From Actinomycetota bacterium (GTDB taxonomy: Bacteria > Actinomycetota > UBA4738 > HRBIN12), in assembly GCA_021325015.1 (NCBI GenBank), contig JAJPHY010000072.1:1-33529 (forward strand): 33,529 nucleotides of DNA. Direction: 5' to 3'. The translations under genes and the position numbers were made by a program. The notes under the pieces were generated by a model. That model was not told the DNA's origin. It ran no database searches and worked only from the letters and a program-made list of their open reading frames with translations. This document shows, one piece after another, positions 7,841-16,823 of this stretch; positions within the stretch are counted from its first letter, which is position 1, and every line of letters starts with the position of its first letter.

Positions 7841-10030
7841 GCCGACACGTCCCCCCTGCCCGAGACGCTGAACCCCGTCCAGCGCGAGGCGGTGCTCCAC
7901 ACCGAGGGGCCGGTCCTCATCGTCGCGGGAGCGGGATCGGGCAAGACCCGGGCCCTCACCCACCGCATCGCGTACCTGATCCGCGAGCGAGGCGTCTCTC
8001 CCTACGCGATCCTCGCGATCACGTTCACGAACAAGGCCGCTCGTGAGATGGCCGACCGCGTCGAGGCGCTGCTCGGCGAGCGGATCGCGCGCGGCATGTG
8101 GATCCTCACGTTCCACTCGGCGTGCGCGCGGATCCTCCGCCGGGAGCACGAGCGTCTCGGCCTCCCGGCGAGCTTCACGATCTACGACGAGGGCGACACC
8201 GAGCGACTGATCGCCCAGGTCCTGCGCGACCTGAACGTCGATGCCAAGCGCTACCCGCCCCGGGCGATGGCCGCCGCGATCGGCAAGGCGAAGGACCACG
8301 TCCTGTCCGCCGAGGAGTTCGCGGCCCTCGCCGGCAACTTCTACGGGCAGACGATCGCGAAGGTCTACGAGGGCTACGAGCGGCGCAAGCTCGCCGCCGG
8401 GGCGCTCGACTTCGACGACCTGATCGCGGAGACCGTCCGCCTGTTCCGGCGATCCCCCGACGTGCTCGAGCACTACCAGGAGTGGTTCCGCTACATCCTG
8501 ATCGACGAGTACCAGGACACGAACCGCGCCCAGTACGAGCTCGTCAACCTGCTCGCGGCCAAGTACCGCAACGTGTGCGTGGTCGGCGACGCCGACCAGG
8601 GCGTGTACTCCTGGCGGGGCGCGACGATCCAGAACCTCCTCGACTTCGAGCGCGACTACCCCGACGCCGCCGTGTTCCTGATGGAGCAGAACTACCGCTC
8701 GACCTCGAACATCCTCGCGGTGGCCAACGCGCTCATCGAGCACAACGTCCAGCGCAAGCCCAAGTCGCTGTGGACCGACGCCGATGGGGGCGAGCTCGCG
8801 GTCCGCTTCCGCGCCGAGAACGACCACGAGGAGGCGCTGTTCGTGGCCGAGGAGACCTACCGGCTGGTCGAGGAGGAGGGGTTCCGCTACTCCGACGTCG
8901 CCGTGTTCTACCGGACCAACGCGCAGAGCCGGGTGCTCGAGGACGTGCTCACGCGGGCCGGGCTCCCGTACCGGGTCGTGGGTGGGGTGCGGTTCTACCA
9001 GCGCAAGGAGATCCGGGACGTGCTGGCCTACCTCCGGCTGCTGGTGAACCCGCAGGACGTGGTCTCGGCGCGGCGCGTGATCAACACGCCGAAGCGGGGG
9101 ATCGGCGAGCAGACGGTGGCCGCGCTCGAGCGGTTCGCGCGCTTCGAGGAGATCCCGTTCCTCGAGGCGTGCCGCAGGGTCGAGGAGGTCGACGGGCTCG
9201 GTCCGCGCGCGCGGGGGGCCGTGGCGGGGTTCGTCCAGGTGATCGACCGGCTCGCCGAGGCGCTCGCGTCGGGGGCCGGGCCCGGCCGGATGGTGGAGGC
9301 CGCCGCGACCGAGTCGGGCTACCTCATGGAGCTCGAGGCCGAGCGCACCGTCGAGGCCGAGAGCCGGATCGAGAACATCCGCGAGCTCGCCAGCGCCGCC
9401 GCCGAGTACGAGGAGCGCTCCCCCGACGAGGGCGTCGCCGGGTTCCTCGAGCAGACCGCGCTCGTCTCGGAGCAGGACGAGTACGACGAGGAGGCGGGGA
9501 CGGTCACGCTCATGACCCTCCACAACGCCAAGGGCCTCGAGTTCCCGGTCGCGTTCATCATCGGGATGGAGGACGGCGTGTTCCCGCACTACCGGTCGAT
9601 GGGCGACTCGGCCGAGCTCGAGGAGGAGCGGAGGCTCGCCTACGTCGGCATCACGCGCGCCAAGCAGCGCCTGTACCTGTGCTACGCATGGAGCCGGTCG
9701 CTGTTCGGCACGACGTCGTACAACCCGCCCTCGCGGTTCCTGTCGGAGATCCCCGAGGACCTCGTCCGCACGATCGAGGGCGAGGAGGAGGCCGAGGGAG
9801 CGGTGATCGGCCGCGGAGGCGGGCCCTCGATCCGGGAGGTCGTGACGACCGGCCGGCGCGAGCCGCTCCTGGTCGCGGCCGGCGACACCGTGCGGCACGA
9901 CCGGTGGGGTGAGGGGGTCGTGCTCTCCGTGTCGGGCTCGGGCTCGGACGCTCAGGCGACCGTCATGTTCGAGGAGGCGGGCGAGAAGCGACTGCTCCTC
10001 GCGTATGCCCCGCTGCGGAAGGTGGGCTGA
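7838..10030 (+). CDS. pcrA: ATP-dependent DNA helicase PcrA/UvrD
   Basis: LNPVQREAVLHTEGPVLIVAGAGSGKTRALTHRIAYLI, ITFTNKAAREM, DEYQDTN, VGDADQGVYSWRGA, EQNYRS, TLHNAKGLEFPVAFIIGMEDGVFPH; C-term DTVRHDRWGEGVV...PLRKV as in PcrA. GTG 7838 favoured (leaderless); ATG 7829 possible. Confidence 0.96.
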   Translation: MADTSPLPETLNPVQREAVLHTEGPVLIVAGAGSGKTRALTHRIAYLIRERGVSPYAILAITFTNKAAREMADRVEALLGERIARGMWILTFHSACARILRREHERLGLPASFTIYDEGDTERLIAQVLRDLNVDAKRYPPRAMAAAIGKAKDHVLSAEEFAALAGNFYGQTIAKVYEGYERRKLAAGALDFDDLIAETVRLFRRSPDVLEHYQEWFRYILIDEYQDTNRAQYELVNLLAAKYRNVCVVGDADQGVYSWRGATIQNLLDFERDYPDAAVFLMEQNYRSTSNILAVANALIEHNVQRKPKSLWTDADGGELAVRFRAENDHEEALFVAEETYRLVEEEGFRYSDVAVFYRTNAQSRVLEDVLTRAGLPYRVVGGVRFYQRKEIRDVLAYLRLLVNPQDVVSARRVINTPKRGIGEQTVAALERFARFEEIPFLEACRRVEEVDGLGPRARGAVAGFVQVIDRLAEALASGAGPGRMVEAAATESGYLMELEAERTVEAESRIENIRELASAAAEYEERSPDEGVAGFLEQTALVSEQDEYDEEAGTVTLMTLHNAKGLEFPVAFIIGMEDGVFPHYRSMGDSAELEEERRLAYVGITRAKQRLYLCYAWSRSLFGTTSYNPPSRFLSEIPEDLVRTIEGEEEAEGAVIGRGGGPSIREVVTTGRREPLLVAAGDTVRHDRWGEGVVLSVSGSGSDAQATVMFEEAGEKRLLLAYAPLRKVG

Positions 10031-10104
10031 GCCAGCCCGAGCCCTGTCCCGGTGCGCGCGCGTGAAGGAGTCGCAGGTCCGTCCGCAGTTCGTTCAAGAA
10101 CCGG

Positions 10105-10269
10105 TCAGCGGACCAGGGCGAAGTAGCCGGCCACGAGGATGATCAGTCCCGCCACGATCGGGGCGATCACCCAGGCCAGGCCGAGCCGGCCGCGGTACGG
10201 CCCGAGGGTGCCGACCTTGGTCGTCGGCTTCAGGCCGGGCGGGCGGAAGTGGAACCGCTTCTTCGCCAC
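10105..10269 (-). CDS. 54-aa single-TM protein, absent from supplied ORF track (GTG start, short)
   Basis: VAKKRFHFRPPGLKPTTKVGTLGPYRGRLGLAWVIAPIVAGLIILVAGYFALVR*; minus-strand TATACT (10282-10277) lies 7 nt before the GTG at 10269. Confidence 0.75.
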   Translation of the reverse strand: MAKKRFHFRPPGLKPTTKVGTLGPYRGRLGLAWVIAPIVAGLIILVAGYFALVR

Positions 10270-10321
10270 GCGATCGAGTATATGAGGCCGCCCGTCGAGC
10301 GGCCGAGCTCGGCCCGTTCGC

Positions 10322-10339
10322 TACACTGTCCCGCGCATG
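10322..10339 (+). promoter_or_regulatory. Leaderless/near-leaderless promoter: TACACT-N9-ATG
   Basis: TACACT 10322-10327 followed by gtcccgcgc ATG; no SD. Confidence 0.45.
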
Positions 10340-10747
10340 CCGGAGAAGCATCGTATCGTCCTCGCCAAGCCCGGGCTCGACGGGCACGACCGCGGCGTCA
10401 ATGTCGTCGCCCGCGTCCTGCGCGACGCCGGGTTCGAGGTCGTGTACACGGGGCTTCGCCAGACCCCGGAGCAGATCGCCGAGGCCGCGATCCAGGAGGA
10501 CGCCGACGCCGTCGGCCTGTCGTGTCACTCCGGCGCCCACATGACGCTGTTCCCGAAGGTCGTGAAGCTGTTGCGCGAGAAGGGGGCCGGGGACGTCGTC
10601 GTGTTCGGCGGCGGGATCATCCCCCGAGAGGACATCCCGAAGCTCGAGGCCGCCGGGATCGAGCGCATCTTCACGCCCGGCGCGCCGACCGCCGACATCG
10701 TGGCCTGGCTGCGCGACCGCCTCTCCGCGAAGCGGGCGTCCGCGTAG
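10337..10747 (+). CDS. Stand-alone cobalamin-binding domain protein, small subunit of an acyl-CoA mutase
   Basis: [76 protein letters not shown]...[19 protein letters not shown] lower-ligand motif. Confidence 0.93.
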   Translation: MPEKHRIVLAKPGLDGHDRGVNVVARVLRDAGFEVVYTGLRQTPEQIAEAAIQEDADAVGLSCHSGAHMTLFPKVVKLLREKGAGDVVVFGGGIIPREDIPKLEAAGIERIFTPGAPTADIVAWLRDRLSAKRASA

Positions 10748-11893
10748 ATGGACCTGTTCGAGCACCAGGGCAAGGACCTGTTCGCCCGGCACGGCATCCC
10801 GATCCCGCGCGGGATCGTCTGCGAGAGCCCCGAGGCGGCGCGAGCGGCGACCGAGATCCTCGGCGGGACGTCCGTGGTCAAGGTCCAGGTGCAGGTCGGC
10901 GGCCGCGGCAAGGGAGGCGGGGTGGTGCTCGCCGGCTCGCCGGAGGAGGCGGAGGAGGCCGCGGCGAGGATGCTCGCGGAGGGGTTCAAGGGGTTGCGCG
11001 TCACGCGCGTGCTCGTCGAGGAGCACCTGTCGATCGCGCGGGAGTTCTACGCGGCGATGCTCCTCGACCGGAGCACGGGGACCGACCTCGCGATGGTCGC
11101 GGTCGAGGGGGGCGTCGACATCGAGGAGCTGGCGAGGACCCGACCCGAGACGATCCGGCGCTTGCACATCGACCCCGAGATCGGACTGCACCCGTACCAC
11201 CTCCGACGACTCACCGGCTCGTTTCCGCCCGAGGTCCGCGACCTGGTGGAGAACGTGCTCGCCGGTCTGTACGAGGTGCTGACCGGCGAGGACGCGACGC
11301 TCGTCGAGGTGAACCCGCTCGTGCTGCTCTCCGACGGGCGCGTGCTCGCGCTCGACGCGAAGGTCACGATCGACGACAACGCGCTCTGGCGCCGGCGCGA
11401 GATCGAGATGCTGAAGTCGAGCTTTCCGATCGACCCCGTGGAGTTCCGCGCCCGCGAGGCGGGTCTGCAGTACGTGAAGCTCGACGGCGAGGTCGGGATC
11501 ATCGGCAACGGGGCGGGGCTCGTCATGTCCACGCTCGACCTCGTCCAGCAGGCGGGGGCGGCGGCGGCGAACTTTCTGGACATCGGCGGCGGCGCTAGCG
11601 CGGAGTCGATGGCGACCTCGCTCGAGGTCATCCTGTCCGACCCGAGCGTGAAGGTCGTGCTCGTCAACATCTTCGGCGGGATCACGCGGTGCGACGTCGT
11701 CGCCGAGGGCATGCTCGCGGCGCTCGAGCGGGTCACGCCTCAGGTCCCGATCGTGGTCCGGCTCGACGGCACGAACGCCGAGGAGGGTCGCCGGATCCTC
11801 GAGCGCGCGAATCATCCGCGGATCGTCTCGGTGCCCACCATGCTCGAGGCCGCGCAGCGGGCGGCCGAGCTCGCGAGGGGGAGGGCGGCCTAG
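10748..11893 (+). CDS. sucC: Succinate--CoA ligase beta subunit
   Basis: [79 protein letters not shown]. Confidence 0.97.
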   Translation: MDLFEHQGKDLFARHGIPIPRGIVCESPEAARAATEILGGTSVVKVQVQVGGRGKGGGVVLAGSPEEAEEAAARMLAEGFKGLRVTRVLVEEHLSIAREFYAAMLLDRSTGTDLAMVAVEGGVDIEELARTRPETIRRLHIDPEIGLHPYHLRRLTGSFPPEVRDLVENVLAGLYEVLTGEDATLVEVNPLVLLSDGRVLALDAKVTIDDNALWRRREIEMLKSSFPIDPVEFRAREAGLQYVKLDGEVGIIGNGAGLVMSTLDLVQQAGAAAANFLDIGGGASAESMATSLEVILSDPSVKVVLVNIFGGITRCDVVAEGMLAALERVTPQVPIVVRLDGTNAEEGRRILERANHPRIVSVPTMLEAAQRAAELARGRAA

Positions 11894-12762
11894 TGGCGAT
11901 CCTGGTCGACGAGGCAACGCGGGTCGTCGTCTCGGGCATCACCGGCCGGGAGGGGACCTTCCACGCGCTCCGGAACCGCGCGTACGGCACGCAGGTGGTC
12001 GCCGGCGTCACGCCGGGGAAGGCGGGGCAGGACGTCGAGGGCATCCCGGTGTTCGACACGATCGCCGACGCGGTGGCCGAGACCGGCGCGAACACCTCGC
12101 TGATCTTCGTCCCGGCCCGGTTCGCGACCGAGGCGATCTACGAGGCGGCCGACTCGGAGCTTCCCCTCGTCGTCTGCATCACCGAGGGGATCCCGGTCCG
12201 CGACATGGCCCGCGTCGCGAGCTACCTGCGCGGCAAGCCCTCCACGCTCGTCGGTCCGAACTGCCCCGGCGTGATCTCGCCGGGGCGCTCCAACGTCGGG
12301 ATCATCCCCGGCGAGATCTGCGCGCCGGGCAGGGTCGGCCTGGTCTCGCGCTCGGGCACGCTCACCTACCAGATCGTGCACGAGCTCACCCAGCGCGGGA
12401 TCGGCCAGTCGACCTGCGTCGGGATGGGCGGCGACCCCGTCCACGGGATCGGGTTCGTCCAGGCGCTCGAGCGGTTCGAGCACGATCCCGAGACCGAGCT
12501 CGTCGTGATGATCGGCGAGATCGGCGGGGACGACGAGGAGCGCGCGGCGGCCTTCATCCGCGAGCACGTGAGCAAGCCGGTCGTCGGCTACATCGCCGGG
12601 TTCACGGCCCCGCCCGGCAAGCGAATGGGGCACGCCGGGGCGATCATCACGGGCTCGAGCGGGACCGCGCAGGCCAAGGCCGAGGCGCTCGAGACCGCGG
12701 GCGTGAAGGTCGGCCGGACCCCCACGGAGGTCGCCGAGCTCGTGGAGGCGGCCCTGCCGTGA
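11893..12762 (+). CDS. sucD: Succinate--CoA ligase alpha subunit
   Basis: [77 protein letters not shown] overlaps sucC stop (TAGTG). Confidence 0.97.
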   Translation: MAILVDEATRVVVSGITGREGTFHALRNRAYGTQVVAGVTPGKAGQDVEGIPVFDTIADAVAETGANTSLIFVPARFATEAIYEAADSELPLVVCITEGIPVRDMARVASYLRGKPSTLVGPNCPGVISPGRSNVGIIPGEICAPGRVGLVSRSGTLTYQIVHELTQRGIGQSTCVGMGGDPVHGIGFVQALERFEHDPETELVVMIGEIGGDDEERAAAFIREHVSKPVVGYIAGFTAPPGKRMGHAGAIITGSSGTAQAKAEALETAGVKVGRTPTEVAELVEAALP

Positions 12763-12810
12763 GCGGAGGCGTCTGGCTCCAATGACCGCACGCCCGGAGG
12801 CCCGGCACCC

Positions 12811-14235
12811 GTGACCGAGCGCCCGCCGCCCCCCGCGCCCGCGCCCGGTCGGGCTGGGTCGGCCGGGGGAGCGCTCGCCGCGGGGTGGGGGCGGGCGGCG
12901 GTGGGCGGCGGACTCGCCTTCGTCGTCATGGCGCTGATCGGGCAGGCGGCGGCGCTCGCCGTGCAGGTCGCCACCCGCGCCGGCCTGAGCGCGGCGAACC
13001 TGGGCCGGCTCGGCTGGCTCTACTTCCAGTGGTTCCACCACGTCACGGTGGAGGTAACCGTCCCCAGGCTGGACCTCGGGGGCGCGTTCGGCTCGTCCGG
13101 TCTCGGGATCTCCAACCGGTCGTTCGGCGTTGGCGTGGGGGTGGGGCTCGCGCTCCTCGCGCTCACGCTCCTTGCGGGAGGGCTGTTGTACGCGGCGGGA
13201 CGATCGGTCGCCGAGCGCTCCGAGGGCGGAGCGCTGGCGCGCGCGCTCCACGGGGCGAAGGTCGCTCCGTTCTACGCCGTTCCCGCGTTCGTGATCTCGC
13301 TGCTCGCGGTCATCCGGTTCCCGCTGCCCCAGAACGCGTTCGCGAACGGCTCGGTGGAGGTCCGCGCCTCGCCGGCGCAGGCGCTCCTGCTTCCGCTCCT
13401 GATCGCGGCGGTGGCCGGGGCCGCCGGCGGGCTCGCGTCGGCCCGGTCGAGCCTGCGGGAGGCCGGCACTCGAAGCCGCTCGGTCCTCGGAGCCCTCGCG
13501 GGCGGCGTTCGCATGCTCGCGCTCGGGCTCGCGCTCTCGTTCGCCGGGCTGCTCGTGCTCGCGGTGGCCGAACCCGACGCCACGCGCGCGTACTTCGACG
13601 GCGTGACGGCCGGGGACGCGGCCGAGACCACCGTCCTGATCTCCCACCACGTCCTCGTGCTGCCGAACCAGTCGATGTGGGTGCTCGTCCCGGCGATGGG
13701 CGGGTGCGACGTCGCCCGAGGCTCGGGCGTCTCGGTGAGCTTCCTCTGCTACTGGCGGTTCCCGAGGAGCGTGAGCGGGTCGAGCGCCTCGTTGACGGCG
13801 CTCCGGCCGCCGTCGGTTCGGTTCGGCCGGGCGCCGGCCGGCTACCTCCTGTTCCTGCTCGTGCCGCTCCTCTCGGTCCTGCTCGGCGGGGCGTGGGCGG
13901 CGGCCCGGGGCGCCCCGGCGAGCCGGAGGGAGGCGGCGGCGATCGGGGCGGGCGCCGGCGTGGCGTTCGCCGTGCTCGTCGCTGCGGCGGCGTGGTTCGC
14001 CGGGGTCGGCGCCTCCTACTCGGTGGGGCTCGCCGGGATCGGCGGAGGAACCTCGGTGCAGGTGGGCCCCGACCCGGTCGGCGGATCGCTCCTCGCGCTC
14101 GCCTGGGGGGTCGTGGGGGGCGCCGCCGGCGCCTGGTGGTGGAGCCGGAAGCCCTCACGGCTGGCCGCCCGGCCCGCGCCCGCCGTCGCGAGCTCGGGCT
14201 GGGACCGGGGAGGCTCGGCGAGCTCGTCGGCGTGA
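12811..14235 (+). CDS. Polytopic membrane protein at the PerM/DUF6350 position between sucD and purN
   Basis: 474 aa with many hydrophobic segments; position downstream of sucCD and upstream of purNH matches the known actinobacterial neighbourhood. Sequence-level family membership not verified. Confidence 0.6.
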   Translation: MTERPPPPAPAPGRAGSAGGALAAGWGRAAVGGGLAFVVMALIGQAAALAVQVATRAGLSAANLGRLGWLYFQWFHHVTVEVTVPRLDLGGAFGSSGLGISNRSFGVGVGVGLALLALTLLAGGLLYAAGRSVAERSEGGALARALHGAKVAPFYAVPAFVISLLAVIRFPLPQNAFANGSVEVRASPAQALLLPLLIAAVAGAAGGLASARSSLREAGTRSRSVLGALAGGVRMLALGLALSFAGLLVLAVAEPDATRAYFDGVTAGDAAETTVLISHHVLVLPNQSMWVLVPAMGGCDVARGSGVSVSFLCYWRFPRSVSGSSASLTALRPPSVRFGRAPAGYLLFLLVPLLSVLLGGAWAAARGAPASRREAAAIGAGAGVAFAVLVAAAAWFAGVGASYSVGLAGIGGGTSVQVGPDPVGGSLLALAWGVVGGAAGAWWWSRKPSRLAARPAPAVASSGWDRGGSASSSA

Positions 14236-14268
14236 TCGGGACCGAGCCGGGCTCCGGGAGCGCTCGGG

Positions 14269-14853
14269 CTACGGTCTGGGCAGCGCCTGGAACACCAGCA
14301 GGAAGGCGATCAGGCTGACGACGATCCCCGTGACGAGCATCGCCCGAGCCTTGTCGGGGTCGGCGTCGCGGTTCACGAGCCAGGCGATGAGCCCTCCGAG
14401 CCAGCCCATGAGGATCGGCAGGAGCCACCACGCCGCGCTCACCTGCTTCCGGGGGCCGTAGCCGGGAAGTCCCGCGGCTCCGGGCCCCGGCGGGGCCTCG
14501 GCCGCCCTCCCAGCGCCGAGCGCGACCTCCGTGCTGTAGGGCTCGAGGCCGGCGAATCGCACCCAGGCCTGCCGCCAGCCGTCGTCGGTGCGAGGGAACG
14601 TCTCGACCGGCGCTCCCGGACGCTGCCGATCCCAGATCCCGAAGAAGTCTCGCCCGTAGCCCAGCAGATAGCGGCGCCCGGAATGCGTGTACTGCAGGGC
14701 GTCCGGGGGGCTCGGGGGCGGGGGTAGCGCCGAGCCCTGGGGCCGCCCGGGTGCGGGGGGTTGCCCGGGCTCCGGGACGAGCGTGCTGCCGCACCAGCGG
14801 CACTTGATCGCCTCGTCCCGGATCTCTTCGGCGCAGTACGGGCACCTCTTCAC
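14269..14853 (-). CDS. Zinc-ribbon membrane protein (N-terminal CPYC-x11-CRWC, about 2 C-terminal TM)
   Basis: MKRCPYCAEEIRDEAIKCRWCGSTLVP...; hydrophobic WWLLPILMGWLGGLIAWLV and AMLVTGIVVSLIAFLLVFQ. Confidence 0.7.
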   Translation of the reverse strand: MKRCPYCAEEIRDEAIKCRWCGSTLVPEPGQPPAPGRPQGSALPPPPSPPDALQYTHSGRRYLLGYGRDFFGIWDRQRPGAPVETFPRTDDGWRQAWVRFAGLEPYSTEVALGAGRAAEAPPGPGAAGLPGYGPRKQVSAAWWLLPILMGWLGGLIAWLVNRDADPDKARAMLVTGIVVSLIAFLLVFQALPRP

Positions 14854-14891
14854 GATCGCCTCACGGATCGCACGAGCCTAGGGTAGCCATG

Positions 14892-14925
14892 CGAAGGGCC
14901 CGACCGCTCGCGGCCGGGCCCTTCG
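14892..14925. terminator. Hairpin downstream of the 15408-14941 gene
   Basis: Perfect 11-bp arms cgaagggcccg (14892-14902) / cgggcccttcg (14915-14925) between two minus-strand genes. Confidence 0.55.
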
Positions 14926-14940
14926 AACGACTCGCTGGGA

Positions 14941-15408
14941 TCAGCCGATTCCGCCGGCCGGTGGGGGAGGCGGGGGCGCCGAGACGCTGCCCTCCTGCCA
15001 CCGCATCCAGCCGCCATAGGCGATCACGACCGCGAGCACGATCCCGACCCACGCCGGCCACGAGATGAACTCGTTGTCCACGAGGAGGACCTTGAGCAGC
15101 GTGAACACGAGCAGGAGCGCCGCGATGCCGGCGTCGATCTGCGAGCGAACCTGCGGGGTCCCCACGCTCACGTTCACGTTGGCCAGGACGAGGACCTCCA
15201 TGATGATGATGAGCGCCACGAGGATGAAGTTCAGGATCCCCAGACCGTGGAAGCCGCTGACGCCGGCGCAGATGTTGAACGTTCCGATCCCCGCGCACGC
15301 CCTGTTCCACTGCAGGAACAGATCGATGAGGTACAGGACGCCCCCGGCGAGAAGGATCTTGCTGGCCGTGGACATCTTGGACATGTCGAACCCGGAACTC
15401 TGCGACAT
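14941..15408 (-). CDS. Four-TM membrane protein with Pro-rich C-terminus, unknown function
   Basis: MSQSSGFDMSKMSTASKILLAGGVLYLIDLFLQWNRAC...; ATG 15408 preceded by gaaaggag on the minus strand. Confidence 0.65.
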   Translation of the reverse strand: MSQSSGFDMSKMSTASKILLAGGVLYLIDLFLQWNRACAGIGTFNICAGVSGFHGLGILNFILVALIIIMEVLVLANVNVSVGTPQVRSQIDAGIAALLLVFTLLKVLLVDNEFISWPAWVGIVLAVVIAYGGWMRWQEGSVSAPPPPPPAGGIG

Positions 15409-15498
15409 CCGCGCTCCTTTCGGGCCTCTCCCCGGCACGATGCCACGGCCCGCGGCCGCAGCCCCAGGTATTGAAAGCCCCGCATCCAGGCGAGTCAA

Positions 15499-16092
15499 CT
15501 ACGCGTCGCCGCGCCGCCGACGCGCGGCGAGCGGGAACGACGCGACGACCGCGACCGCGGCGGCGGCGAGCGCGATCCACGGGGCAAGTCCCGCGCGGGC
15601 GAACGAGGGGGGGTGCAGGAGCGCGAGTGTGGCCCCGATCGCGACCAGCCAGCCGAGCGCCGCCAGCGCGGCGTCCCACCCCCACCCGCGCAGGTCGCGA
15701 CGCCGGCGCACCGCCCAGAGGATCAGGCCGAGCAGGGCCGAGACCGACGCGAGGAGCGACCACCGCGGGCTCCGCCCCCAGGCGCCGAACGGGCCCGAGC
15801 CCTCCCCGAACCGGCTCCACGGGAGCGCCGTCGAGGCCACCGCGATCGCGAAGGCCGCCCCGGCCGCGGCGTGCCGGAGGGACCTCGCGCGGGCGACCTC
15901 GGGCTCGGGCTCGGGCGCGTCCTCGCCGAGCACCTCGGCCAGGCACTCGGGGCCGAGCACCCGGCCTCGAACGGGAACCGCGCACGACAGGCAGAGCGGC
16001 CGCCCGCAGGACCCGCAGGCGGCGACCGCCGGGCTGCCCGGGTGCTGCGCGCAGCGCTCGGCGGTCCTGGCTCTCCGCTCCTCTGCCGGCAC
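15499..16092 (-). CDS. B-box-like zinc-finger membrane protein
   Basis: N-terminal CAQHPGSPAVAACGSCGRPLCLSCAVPVRGRVLGPEC followed by several hydrophobic helices. Confidence 0.65.
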   Translation of the reverse strand: MPAEERRARTAERCAQHPGSPAVAACGSCGRPLCLSCAVPVRGRVLGPECLAEVLGEDAPEPEPEVARARSLRHAAAGAAFAIAVASTALPWSRFGEGSGPFGAWGRSPRWSLLASVSALLGLILWAVRRRRDLRGWGWDAALAALGWLVAIGATLALLHPPSFARAGLAPWIALAAAAVAVVASFPLAARRRRGDA

Positions 16093-16153
16093 GGACGAAG
16101 CTTATCGGTCCGGCTGTCCGGGCCGACGTTTGACAGTTGCGCCCGCGCCTCCC

Positions 16154-16168
16154 TAGCGTGCGGCCGTG
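16154..16168 (+). promoter_or_regulatory. Leaderless promoter: TAGCGT-N6-GTG
   Basis: TAGCGT 16154-16159, GTG 16166. Confidence 0.45.
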
Positions 16169-16792
16169 GATGCTCGCGTCGCGGTGCTGGCCTCCGGCAC
16201 CGGCACCAACCTCCAGGCGCTGATGGACGACCCGGTCGTCGGCCCCTGGGTCGTCCTCGTCCTCTCGGACCGGGCCGAGGCGGGGGCGCTCGAACGGGCC
16301 AGGGCTCGGGGCGTGCCGGCGGTGTTCGTGGACCCCGCGGCGTATCCGGACCGCGCGTCGTTCGACCGGGCCGTGCTCTCCGAGCTTCGCTCGCACGACG
16401 TCCGGTTCGTCGCGATGGCCGGGTTCATGCGGATCCTCGGCCCCGAGCTCCTCCGCGCCTACGAGGGCAGAATCATCAACCTCCACCCGGCCCTCCTTCC
16501 GTCGTTCCCCGGGGCCCACGGCGTTCGCGACGCGCTGGCCTGGGGGGTGAAGGTGACGGGCGTGACCGCGCACCTCGTCGACGAGGAGCTCGACCACGGC
16601 CCGATCGTGGCCCAGGAGGCCGTGCCGGTCCTGCCCGACGACGACTGGGACTCCCTCGCGGAGCGCATCCACGAGGCCGAGCACCGGATGTATCCGAAGG
16701 CCGTCCGCGCGCTCGTCGAGGGCCGGCTGCGGGTCGAGGGCCGCGTGGTCCGCGTCCTCGAAGAGATCCCCGGGACGGGGGCGCGCACGTGA
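16166..16792 (+). CDS. purN: Phosphoribosylglycinamide formyltransferase
   Basis: VAVLASGTGTNLQALMD, MAGFMRILGPELL, INLHPALLPSFPGAHGVRDALAWGVKVTGVTAHLVDEELDHGPIVAQ. Confidence 0.96.
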   Translation: MDARVAVLASGTGTNLQALMDDPVVGPWVVLVLSDRAEAGALERARARGVPAVFVDPAAYPDRASFDRAVLSELRSHDVRFVAMAGFMRILGPELLRAYEGRIINLHPALLPSFPGAHGVRDALAWGVKVTGVTAHLVDEELDHGPIVAQEAVPVLPDDDWDSLAERIHEAEHRMYPKAVRALVEGRLRVEGRVVRVLEEIPGTGART

Positions 16793-16823
16793 CCGAATCC
16801 CACCACGCCGAAGGAGCCCGTTG

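Noticed and set aside
7220-9898. 892-aa minus-strand ORF opposite pcrA
   Set aside because: Antisense to a clear helicase, with H/R/E/L-biased composition and no recognisable domain; its last part is also the shifted frame of the sortase.
10094-11917. 607-aa minus-strand ORF opposite sucC
   Set aside because: Antisense shadow; only the 54-aa GTG ORF at 10105-10269, in another frame, looks real.
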